Source of the DNA: Sipunculus nudus
Taxonomy: Eukaryota > Annelida > Sipuncula > Golfingiida > Sipunculidae
Length of the DNA: 64,000 nt
Assembly (NCBI GenBank): GCA_026874595.1
Contig: CM049316.1
Span: 19,307,839 to 19,371,838, forward strand
Direction of reading: 5' to 3'
Shown: one piece after another, positions 30,395 to 42,500 of the stretch
Layout of the letters: each line of letters opens with the position of its first letter
Numbering within the stretch: position 1 is the stretch's first letter
Made by a program: the position numbers and the translations under genes
Notes under the pieces: generated by a model
Databases searched by the model: none
What the model was told of the DNA's origin: nothing
What the model saw: the letters and a program-made list of their open reading frames with translations, nothing else

Positions 30395-31920
30395 ACAGTC
30401 GCAGGAATAATTTTCTCAAGATTCTTACTACAGCAGCAATACCTTGACCCTGTTGCCATGGAGATGTGAGGTCAAGTGCTTCAAGTCTAGAGAAAAAAGA
30501 TGTTATTCTAAATATAGTCTAACATCAGAAAACTTATCTCAGTGATGGGACTTGCAACATAGCAAGTACTCCTAATTGGTTGGGGTACTTCAACCCCTCT
30601 GACATAAAAGAATTAATAATATGTCAGAGTAGTAACACATGCATTCCTATTAAACTTATTGTGTCACATAGAACAAACCAGACAATTGTCAAAGATATGC
30701 TTGTTAACTTCCTAACATCACCAACAATGTGAGACAAAGATACTGTTATAACACAACACACTGCTGAATGTCCCAAGCTTGTTTACTTTCTGACCCAATA
30801 CAAGCTTGTCTTCTGGGGGTGTTGGGGTTGGGGGGGTGTTATTTAGTTGTCAGCTGTCTGGTGTGGGGTAAAAAATAACAACAGTCGCCAAAGAAAAGTA
30901 ATTTACACTTTAGTGTGTGCATTCGCATATATTTTTTTTTTTTGTTTTCTCCTCAGTCCTAACCTAGTGTTAAGATTACAGCAGTGTACTGTCCTGTGTG
31001 TAGTGATATCATTGTGACAGAATATACATCAACAGTAGTGCAGTTTTCCAGATTAGTGTTGTATGAGATCCTGGTGGGTATAAACAGAATATGTGCACAC
31101 TTTTATGGAAAAAGAAATTTACAGCAAACAATATTTCTCTTTCTCTCTTACTGAGGTGAAGGTCCTGGCAACATTTTTGCTAGAGCTGTTAAACAAAGAA
31201 ATTTTATTACCCTGATAGGGGGACATTTAGATGAGTTGTGTGACAAAACCCTGTTGAGGGGAAAAAATGGGTCCTGTGAATTAAAGAGTATAAATGTATA
31301 CATTTTAAAAATAGTGACCAAGGTGCAGTCACTCTAAATGGTTCAAGGCTATTACAGTTGTAGAGTAGTTTGTTTTCTCAATCTTTCAGATTGTACTCAA
31401 GATATTATGTTTCTGACATTACTTATCAGAATTGACAGTTCAATGAATGTTTCACCTGTGGCATACAAACTGTTATTCACTAATTCCACTCTGTAGCATT
31501 GTCTTAATTGATGTTAACACATGGCAACCACTATTCTTAGGACAGTACAAGGATGATAGTGACCACATTACAGACCACAACAGTGGATGATATATATTGT
31601 TATGGGGCTTTTTGGTTTCAAGATGTTCTATAATGACCCAGAAATCACCAGCAAGGCCTGGTGTTACCTGTAGCATTAACTAGATGTAAACAATACTTTT
31701 GTCTTAGTGTTAAACGTACAAACATTTCACTCTCTCCCCTTTTCCTTCATCATGCTGTTTACCTTGTTATGTATTTTCACCGTTTTGTGATGCAGATGTC
31801 AGCTGGGATTCTTAATATTTAAATCCACAGCATTAACCTCGAGTGCAAGCAACTGTAGCAAGCTGGACAGTGATATCTTTGATATCTTTTTTATGCAAAA
31901 TAAATATTTTCACTGTTTAC
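30395..31920 (+). other. PIGU: PIGU 3' UTR and poly(A) signal
   Basis: About 1.5 kb follows the PIGU stop without a coding signal and ends at AATAAA (31899-31904), the first strong hexamer in a suitable context; it is followed by T-rich DNA. The extent is inferred from the signal only. Confidence 0.55.
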
Positions 31921-31941
31921 GGATTGTTTCTTTACAAGTGT

Positions 31942-32022
31942 GATGGTTGAGGAATGTCACTTAGCCAATTATTAATACCATGATAAAAGATGGTTGAGGA
32001 ATGCCACTTTGCCAATCATTAA
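31942..32022. repeat. Two-copy 47-bp tandem duplication just past PIGU
   Basis: GATGGTTGAGGAATGTCACT at 31942 recurs with few changes at 31989. The second copy is GATGGTTGAGGAATGCCACT, and both continue into GCCAATYATTAA. Confidence 0.7.
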
Positions 32023-32446
32023 CACTGTAGTAAAATATAACAAATTGACCATGTTCTCTCAGATCCCCTGATCTTTCCTTGATTTATGGCATTCTCTCAG
32101 TTAAAAAAAAAATTCTTTTTCCCTGACAGACTTTCAGAATAACTGGTAATCCTGCTGATATCCTTGCTCTATGAACATATACACACAGACACCATACTTT
32201 CATTAATATCAAAAGCTGCCAATAGTAGGCTGGAGAACACCAAGGTGTAGGCAGGCCAAATTCTGATTGTATGCGTGAATTTGATTCTTCAAGGAGGCAT
32301 TCCAGTGACAGATTTCCACAGCTAAAACAGAGGAAAAATTATCCCACAGACAATCCATCAGACAATAATATAATTAAATAAAAACAAAAGTTCAAATTGT
32401 TGACTCATGATTTATTTTCAGTATTCACCAGTATGTAAAGTATCTG

Positions 32447-32511
32447 TGGCCCCCACTGGTGGTGCCCTCTACATTCATTACCAAGAATCACTCTGAGGCC
32501 AGTGGGGACCA
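32447..32511. other. Short inverted repeat (65 bp)
   Basis: TGGCCCCCACTGG and CCAGTGGGGACCA are inverted copies (12 of 13 bases) around a 39-bp loop, in the PIGU-FHOD gap. It could be a tiny MITE or an RNA hairpin in the FHOD 3' UTR. Confidence 0.45.
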
Positions 32512-34476
32512 TAAGGTATAAATTTTGCATTATATGAATGTTTTAAAACGACATGGTTGCCCTAGAGACAGCAGTAATAAATTATATGGTTAAAAAATAT
32601 TCCTCAACATTTCTAGGAGTAAACAATGCACCTGGCAGAACAACAGGATTGATAAAAATTCATGATATATGAATATATAATTAACAAACTTACTTAGTGC
32701 CATGGATAGCCAAAAGATACACCTCACAAAAGTTGCATAATTGTATATCTATAATATATAAATAATAGCTATGCTGGCCTGTTCTGACATTTTCAATAGG
32801 CACTATATGCTAGCATAGCTAGGCTATGAGTGACACTATATAAATTAGACACATTTTTATTATTACAGTTTATACACTGAATATATTGATTTTCATGCTG
32901 ATCTGCACATTGGGTTCTAAGCACAAATGATTAAACAATGCCCTTGTGGGTTAATTTAAAGTTAGCCCTGCAAGGCTTTCCCCTTTATCATGGCTAAAAT
33001 ATCACAGATATATTGTCTAGTTCTGTATTGTCTTTCAGACTCCCTTCAGCTTTATAGCAAAGGCTATTGTATGTGTGCCTTACAACAGAGATGCAGGCAG
33101 CAAACAAATCTTTAACATATAATATAATGATGCAAAGCTCACCTCCAATCATAGTCAAACAATATTTGTTGTACTCTGTTAGTTGCATACAGTAGATCTC
33201 GTGTGAAATTTATTATATCCTGCCTGAAGGCACATTTTATTACTAAAGTTATATAAAAGCAATAGTGCAACAATCTTCAAATTTAATGACAAAAGTGTAA
33301 TTTGCAAGTGTAAAATACCATCTAAAAACAGTTACTGGCCAAATGACTTAACTCCCTAATTTATAACAATTTGAATACCATTAAAATGAGTCACTTGTAT
33401 TTTTTTTCAGCATCAAAATATTTTCATTTTTATAGGCTCTTCACAAATAACTGAAATATTTTTCCTTATTGAGAGTACAAAAGTCTATTTTTTTATGCAT
33501 TTTGGTTTCTGTAGAATGGCAGTTACATATCATTACTTGTTTTCTGATAATCACAATTAACAGTAGTACAAGTCTATGAATGAAGGTGATACGTATATAA
33601 ATTATACATTTTATGCCTGCAAAATGCATGCTCACTGTTTCTCATCCAAAGCATGTTTCACTTGTCAGAACTGAAAGTTGTATTTTGTTCTTTAGGCAAT
33701 AAAGTTTTTTAAGAGGTTAATGCTAAATTAGTCTTGGTAGCATTTTCTCATTAACAAAAATGAAATGAACACATTAACATATGCTAAAAGTTCCAAGCTT
33801 GTATCGACTAGCATTGCACCAAACAAATATTACTACAAGAGATCATGGGAAAATTTTGTGCCTACAGCAAAGTTGCAAATAAAAACTAAAAACAAAAACA
33901 AAACAATCGTGCCAAATCTGACAATATTAGTCTGGTGAAATGGCTTAATTTCAAAATTAAAAAAAAATCATTTATCACCCCACTGTACAAATTTTAGTTT
34001 CCGTTAAACCCAATAAGGGATTTATCTGTTAAGTTGCATATTTACAAAACAGAAAATGCCAATTTCCCTGTGTACTGCATATGATTTAAACAATATAACA
34101 GCTAAAACTTTACTATCATCACAGTTACAAGTAACGATGGCATATTGCTCTGTTAACAACACAGTATATATTGCATACATGATATGGCATGGTGTGTGGT
34201 TTAATCAAGGCACTGTTGAGGCTTTTAACTTTGCGGTGATATCACATAAGCATTACAACAGATAACCTGGTTGCGGTATCATAAACTTGTTATCTACGTG
34301 TAATTAAAATATCCTTGATCGTATCACTTAATAAACTTGCTGTAAAGCCTGACAGTTTTTGTCACCTCTCTGTATTAAGATCTACGATAACTATGAACTG
34401 CAAGTCAAGATTTCTGCTTTTGAAGGATGTTTAATATCACTGCTGATAATATCAAAGACAGCTAGTGTGATGACAT

Positions 34477-34546
34477 CATCTCCTGACTCCGCAGCTCACT
34501 GATGGTATCATATCCTGCATCTCCAGACTCCGCAGCTCACTGATGG
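34477..34546. repeat. Two-copy 41-bp tandem duplication (FHOD 3' UTR side)
   Basis: ATCTCCTGACTCCGCAGCTC then ACTGATGG at 34477-34505 recurs at 34518-34546 with one change. Confidence 0.75.
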
Positions 34547-35159
34547 CAATCTTTTCATCCATACAGGTATCAGTTCATCAACCAGCCTGAAGTTTCTGTG
34601 ATAGATATATATATATATGTATACATAAATATGTTTTTATATATTATATATATTGATCCAGACACCAGATTCTGCGAAGATGTAGTCTCCCATTTCAGCA
34701 CTTCAACGTAAAAACATCTTATGACATAATGACCTCCTCTCAGTTGTGAATATGATGAATGAGTGGACTAGTTGAGCATACTTCAATTTCTGCATCATGT
34801 TTCTCTCTGGTCAGGGTTGTCCTGTATACACTAGTTCAGTTACTTCATGCATTCTCTTAACTGGTCACAGAAGGTAATGCTTGGACTAGTTGAGTGTGGT
34901 ACAGTTTCAGCATCTTCTGCTTTTTAAAGGACTAGTTCAGTGTAGATTGGTTGCCATATGCTTCAAACACAGATCAGCAAAGTTGTGTCACTCACAATAA
35001 AACAGACGCAAACTACAGTGACGGAGTTGCTAGGTTTGATGAAGGTTTGCAGTGCGGCTCTCTGCGTTTCACTTTAACGAAGTCCATTTTGATCTCACTG
35101 AGAGGTAAACACGGAACCCTGCAGGAGGTGGCTTTTTTAAAAGTTTACTAGTTCTTCTT

Positions 35160-36527
35160 TTAGTAGTTAGTAACGACTCTGTTCTCTTCATCATTCAAAC
35201 CACTTCTCAAAGTCCTCCGATCTGAAACATACATTAAAATGTTTCCTGTTATTTGTCACTGCCACAATGTGATAATACCACACAAGTTTATTATAAGAAA
35301 CTAAAATTTTTGTAATAGGAAAATTTTTTATGATATAATGTATAAATAGAATTAAGATGTGGTAAATAATTAACATATCTTCACAAATAATTATCTGTTT
35401 AAACCAATACAGAATACACAAACAAAAAATTATCTGGATGTAGGGCTTTCTTTTACAAAAAGTCAATTCCATTTTTGATAATTTCATGAAGCAGTCTCAA
35501 GTCAAATTCTCTGTTTTGATTACTAAATTCCATTTTGGAGCTTTCATTAACTGTTTCATAGAGATTTTTTTATATAAATCTGTGTCCACAAACACCAATG
35601 AAATACTTCAAGATGTTTACATGTTTAAAATTGAGGTCATGTGACTCACATGATTTACGTTCCCTGTTTCTTGCACGCTTGCGTTCTTTTGGTGCCCGTT
35701 GAGAAGGTTGAGCAGTTGCCGTTCGGAAACATGCCTCGAGGATCTCATCATCTGCAGTATCGTAGACACTCTCTGAGTCAGTTCCCTGTCCTTGCTTACC
35801 CCAAGATGGTCGCCCATGGTCTGTAAATAATAGGAATACAATTCAATAAAGTAAACAGAGAAGAAATATATTACCTGCAAAAATACCATGATTATGTATT
35901 TCATCATTTAGTGATTATAATACAGTGTAACATTTTTGTGTAACTTTAAAGCAAATATTTAAATGGTCAGGATTAATATACTATTTTAGTGCTCAAATTC
36001 AACACATATCATCAACTGCATGAATAAAGTGCCATAAATAAGGTAATGAGGGCCATTAAAAATGTAGAAACTGGGATGGTGTTTTCAAGAGACTGTAAAA
36101 TCAGAGAATGTTACATGGGCTATCATGAGAAATCAATATTATTTCCATTTCAGGCATATAAAACAGACAGGCCTCAAAACTTGAACACAGCACTGTGCAG
36201 TGGGCCCATGAAGATACATAGCAGAGATACATAACACAGAGAGAGTACTCAGGGATAACCTTCAGTATCAATATTTGCATCTTTTCATCAAACACAACTC
36301 CCTTTCACCGTTAAACTGTTATATTAGTTGTATATGCAAAATATGAAAATCAAAATGAAAATCTATTATTTACAAGACTTACCGACTGAGAGCCTTTTTC
36401 TGATTCTGGCACCGGGCATGGACTGGGCCAAGCTGCGCTCCTGGTCAGTGGCATACCCGTTGTGAAGCAGCTTGGTCAGGGCTTCCTCATTCTGGTTAAC
36501 CTCCTTTGTGCGAGCAAAGTTCTTTGT
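35160..36527 (-). other. FHOD: FHOD C-terminal exons: DAD and basic tail
   Basis: Exons 36383-36527, 35650-35820 and 35160-35221 encode the tail. The diaphanous autoregulatory domain is visible as [20 protein letters not shown] followed by a basic cluster ([13 protein letters not shown]) and YRRTLRSGL, matching FHOD1/3 (DEIMD...[20 protein letters not shown]). In FHOD1/3, Ser/Thr residues next to the basic cluster are ROCK targets that release autoinhibition. Here the RRT of YRRTLRSG and the S of RERKS are the equivalents. Splice phase (T|AT) decides the reading frame of the last exon. Another open frame that ends EKWFE is out of phase and rejected. The stop TAA is at 35162-35160. Confidence 0.92.
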
Positions 36528-39500
36528 CTGAAAGAAAATATCTAAATAATAAATATCAAATATATTAAGTACCAGGTGTGTGTTAGAAGTCACCATCTTA
36601 GAATTTTTTCTCATCTTTCTTTTAAGATGGATATACTGTATAGAAAGAGAAGATAATACCATTAAAATTGTGTTCTACAATTTTATTGATTACCGGTATT
36701 GGAAACATTGAGCTCGAAAGAGTGGTTTGTATTCTCGATAATAAAGCAAATCACTACCTGCTCTGCACATAATTCAAGAGCAAGTATGTCAGATTCTATC
36801 AGGGGTGCTTTCACACACGATCTGATTTATTTATTTAAACAAGCCATCCAAACTTGACTGACAGCCTCAACAAGAGAGGCTATCCAACGACCAAATAACA
36901 AATTTTAGGGTGAAGTGGATCAATTTTATTCTCAGAGGGGGATTGATCTGGGAAATGGCTGATGTGTTAGTTTTTGGAAATGATAAAGTAACACTTTTAA
37001 ATCTTACATCTAGGATCATCTTCCCCCTCGTCTTCTTCCTTTCGCGAGCCGTAGCTTTCTTCTCTCGCTGTTGCAGCACTTTTTCCCTCGTCGTTCTGAA
37101 CTCCAAGGAAAACTCACTGATGATCTTACAAAACGTATTAACCTTTACTTCTTTGGCCTGTGATGCTGTATACCCCAGGAACAATAAGAATTTTAAAAAC
37201 CTGAAATTAAAATATGAAGCACATAAAATTATATCACAAATCTCTTGAGCAGTGAAATCAGATTTCAATTTTAGGCTTAAGTTTTTTTTTAGGTGAGATA
37301 TCTGCCTCCAATTTTAAAGCTCTATTTTATATCCTATAACTACGTATACTGCACCTGCAGGTCCTGGATGTGATTCTTTTTTAAACAAGAATTTTTTTTA
37401 CTCCCGGACAATACACAGTTTAAATGTAGTCCTCCTTTGCAAGCACAATGTTGAATAAGCCAGTTTTATAAAAGGCAACAAAGCTTGCACAATTTTTTTC
37501 TATTTAAGTATGGTTATTGTCTTTCATACACTGAATGTATTTAACATTTCAGTTAAGTTTATCTTATTTTTTTCTTGAAAATTTTCATCAATAAGAAAGG
37601 ATATAACAGTAGCTCGTTCAAAGTATTTGATTTAACGACTCTTTGATAAAATAACTGAACAAAATCAAAATTAATAAATCACACTCACCTATTTAATACC
37701 CGTTTATGAACTATTTTTAGTACAATAATGCGTTCTGCAGAATCTGACAGGAACTCAGAAAGCCTGAAAATACAAAATGCATGATGATAACATCAGATGT
37801 CATAGAAACATCAAAGTTATAACCAGCAATATTTTGGACATATACTTACAACTGGAATATAAGCCTTTATAGAAACCTGTACTGCAGATTATACTTTGAT
37901 CCATCATCCTATTCCGTCTGAGTTACATTTAATAATTTCATTTGTGGGGGAATGAACCTACCTTACGTATTGTGATGCTATGTAATTATCAGGATATCTG
38001 ACATGCAAAAGAGCTCATGAATGAAAATAATGTACTCCTAAATTTCTTCAATAACTCATAATCATAAAATTATAATGTGAGTTCACAGAAAGGATTTGTA
38101 CCTAAGCCTGTCGGGACTGCCACAAAATTAATTTCAAAGATGCAAAACAGGTCTTTTTTCTCCCAAGATATTGCTCTGCTATTTCTTTCCAGTGAGGTAT
38201 AGTATTTCCTGCTGCTGATATTGCGATGCAGACCTTTGGTACTAAACGAGATATTCCTCAACCTTTGTAGTTTATTATTTACTAACCAGGCATCAACCCT
38301 ACACTGGCACTTCTGCAACCACATCATGGGCCTCTTTTTTATTCTTTTTTTTTTATCATGGGCCTGTTACTATAAAATGAAATCAATAAAATCAGTTAAA
38401 ACTGAAATCAATAAGCTGTGCTGTGCTACCCTTGATGTGTACAGCTGCATGCACATGTGCCCCGGACCAGGAATGTCCCAAACTTCTTATGATCATCAAC
38501 ACTGTAGAAATGTTTTACTGAGTATGTGCAAATGGTGCAAATTTAAAGCAGAGCTGAATAAACATGAGTGATAAAAAGTGTGGTGGTAACTATGTAACTG
38601 TGTGGTCTTTTAAAAAATTAATAAAGGTGAATATTATGCATCATTATACACTGGACACTCACTTGGCTTTCATTCCTGTATTACTGTCATGTTTGGCAAT
38701 GGCACGGAGGTGTTCCCATGATTCCTTGCAGTCTTTCTCTATCTTATGGAGTTTTTCTGCCAGTTCATCCCAGTCCACCTGTAAATGAAAATTACATATG
38801 TATCAACATTGTTCATAACATATATGATCAATAAACACCCAAGATGGTAGTTAAACTGAGAAATTAAACTGGATATTTCCCCCCCCCCCCAAAAAAAAAA
38901 ATCTCATTTTTTATTTAAAGCATCTGCTCTGAACATTAAAATGTAAAACTTTGCAAGTCCATAACCAATTTACCACAGTACAATATGGAACAGAATTTTA
39001 TGACTTTAAGACCTGCCCACCTTGCTACAGCGACCGATCATGCCGAGCTCAGAGTAGAGATCTGACGTGTCCGGGAATTGCTCAATGACCATCGTACATA
39101 AATGATGCAGGAGGGAGTGCTTGTGTACCGTATCCTTGACCTCTGGTACTTTCTGCAGGTACTCGATATTGAAACCTTTAATCTGTAATACACCAAAAAT
39201 GCAGGTTGTTTACAGGCTGATTATAACTTTAACAGTGACAACAGACATGCATTCCTTAATTACTGATAAAAAATAAATAAATAAATGATATACAAGGGAC
39301 CTATGTGTCACGGCGCTCAGCTGTTATATATGATAAAAAAATATGATTTAGAAATGAGGCACATGCTGGTTTTGTGTGGTAATAAGTATAAGCTGTATTA
39401 TGAGTTGTTGTTGTTAAGCTTATGTATGATTTTGATAGTACCTTTGGAGACAGAGAAGAGAATTGATTTCATTTATTTTATTAACAAATGGAGTACTATT

Positions 39501-42500
39501 GTCACACAGATTTTGACTTGGCCATATAACTTATAAGCAGAACATATAATATAAGAGTTTAACTATTTATTAAAAAAATTACAAATATTGTCCCAGATAT
39601 AATTTTTATTAAAAATAATAAGAGAATCGTATGATTTTTAAAATGAAATATAACTGAAATGATTATTAAAATAATATTAAAGAATATATTCATGAATGCA
39701 TTCATGAATACATTTGGAAAGTATTTGCACTGGTATTCATATACTTTCATTTTTTCCTGAATTCCCATTCTTTATGCAAGAAATTTTATAATGGAGTACA
39801 TATTCATATTCGTATTTAAATACAATTGCAAAGTATTCCCACCATGTCTGGTATTTATTCAGTTTTCACCAAACAATGGTGTTGAGAATCCAGAATGTAC
39901 AAAATTCACACATTTAAATAATGATCATATGTACCTGGTTTTATGGCTTTTATTTATATTAAAAAAAAAATAAATGTGATATATTTATTTTGGACTAATT
40001 TCACATCAATGTACACACTAGACACAGTAGGAATCTAATTAATATTATCAACTGCATCTTTGTCTATCATTAATTTCCTTCATATGATCCCTAATGATTA
40101 GTAATGAATAATATGATTTACTTTTTTATTATTAAAATTGAACTGAAAAATGCCATAGGTGACTGCATGGTGTTATTTGGAATACGTGACATTCTATCCA
40201 TCAATACAAGATTCTTATATCATCAGTAACTGCAAGTTATTTCCCTATTAATATAAACTAACAAATTCCTTTTCTATTTTTCTTTAATTTGTTATTAAAA
40301 ACCAATAAAAATTGATTAATTTATTGTTATGTTGTTGGTTAAAACTACTTGATGAGTTGGGTTGGACACCTGGATCAACTGTGGCTGGCCATAAGCTGCC
40401 TTGCTGCCCTGGTATCTGCCTCGCCTCAAGTGTGCATAATTTGCTGAAAGTTCAACAAGGTCAACATACAGGTGACTCAAGAGTGGCTGGAGAGAGCCAA
40501 GGTCTGACATGGTCTCATAAAAACATTAATAAAAGCTACAATTTTTGGCCAATTTCTTTCAGCTTTCTAAACCAAAAAGCTGAAATCCTTGTGTGTGCAT
40601 GATATGAAAATTATATAAACAGAGCTCACATTAAACAAAAGTGAAATGGTCAAAGTTGGGCAAAATTTAAGGTACTAATTTTATATTTATACTAATAACT
40701 TATAAAATTTTAAAAATTCAGAACTAATTTTGGGTATTCAATTGAATCTTGATTAAATAATCTTACATCCCTGACAAAAAATCTCTAGCTTCAGCAAGCC
40801 CCTTGTTAAGGGAGTAAATATATTTCTTGATTTTTTACAAAGTGCATTATGTTTGGGCCCATAACTTAAAACAATTACGCAATACTGACATCATTTCTGG
40901 CATGTGCACAGAGAATGTATTGAAAAACATGTATAATCATATGATTAAAGTCAGATCAGTGGTTTTGATATAAGGCAGTATTGAAGTGTAATAACGGGTT
41001 TTTAATTGAAAAATGAAGTTTTTCATTAATATCTCAAAGGTATTAAGTCCTAGTGACCAAATTCTTGGCATGGTAGGGAATTTTAGAGACATCTAATTGT
41101 ATGCCAAATTTTAAGAACTGAGAGCTTAAGCTGGGGAGCTGAGCTCTTGCAAACTGCATAACAATAGCCTGATGTAAACAATATGTTACATGGTGCTTGA
41201 AAACTTGAATAAAATCTACAGTTTTTGATCAACTGGTTTCAAATTTTTGGTGTTAACAGACAAAATGCTAACAAAAACATGCTGAGAAAATTAAATCCAC
41301 AGTACTTACAGGAAAAAAACGTGCCATGGTTAGGCAAGTGCCAAGTTAGGCAAAATTTAAGGTACCAATTTTTTGTTTTTGCTAATATTTTAAAAAATTT
41401 AAAAGATTTTGATCTAATTTTGGGTATACAATTTAATTTTGATTAATTAAAGTTATATTACTTGAAAAAAAGTCCATAGCTTTAACAAGTTTTGTGTTAA
41501 GTGATCAAATATCTTTCCTGATTTTTTACAAAATGCATTATGTTCTGGCCCATAACTTTCTTAAATTATATAATACAGACATAATTTCAGGCATGTACAT
41601 AGGAACTATATAGAGGAATATTTGTGGTAAATATGAGGAAAAACAGATGAGTGGTTTTGATATTAGGCAGCCCTAAAGTGTGAAAATAGGTTTTTAATAA
41701 AAAATTGAGGTTTTTCCTTAATTTCTCAAAGGAACAAAGTCACAAAGACCCAGTTTTCGGCTTGGTAGGAGATCTTGGAGACAGCTAACATTATGCCAAA
41801 TTTTGGATTCCTAAGTCCTACGGTTTCAAAACGTGCCACATCTACGGACGGACGGACGGACGGACGGACGGACTGACGGACGGACAGACGGACGGACGAC
41901 GGACAATGGACCACGACTATAGCTCAGATGACTTATAGTCAGCTGAGCTAATAACTGAATGAACAAACAGGTTTGTAACAAGGCTTCCTTTACCAGAAAC
42001 ATCTGGCAGACCTTGGCAATACTTCATTTTAAACATCCAAATTGATCTGATTTATAACTATTTACATGCTACAGAGATGAATGCAGTACATAAAGCTACC
42101 CAAGAAAATACTCTGACCCACGACTCGCATCTATCTATAAACTGAAATTTCAAACTAATCCAATCGAGAACTTTCAGACTGTATTGCTGGTATTGATTTC
42201 AGAGGGAGGGACAGGAGGTTAAACTATGCAAAAACTGAATTAAAAAAGTTTTATAGATGGCTCCATCAGTCTTTAATACAAAATTAAGTTTATGTCATAC
42301 CAAATTTCAGGTCAATCCATCATCTATTCTTTAGAAATCTATTGTTTTGTATGATTTACAAACAATTCTGATTCACTCAAGGCCAAGATCACACTCATGG
42401 TGAGGCATATTTAAAGCCAAAATGCTATTTAACAATGTATGCTATGGAAGGCAGTCTCTTGCATTGTCATTGAGGATATTTATACAGCATTGGCATACAA

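Larger units (their letters stand above)
32021..35159. other. PIGU-FHOD convergent intergenic region and FHOD 3' UTR
   Basis: No coding exon is seen. Because FHOD ends at 35160 on the minus strand, part of this is its 3' UTR. Possible antisense AATAAA signals lie near 33241-33209, 32861-32856 and 32416-32411, and which one is used cannot be decided. The region contains a short inverted repeat (32447-32511) and a 41-bp tandem duplication (34477-34546). Confidence 0.5.

Noticed and set aside
35191-35222. FHOD C-terminus ending SEDFEKWFE
   Set aside because: Splice phase from the preceding exon (T|AT) gives [20 protein letters not shown] instead, which matches the FHOD family tail RRTLKSGL.
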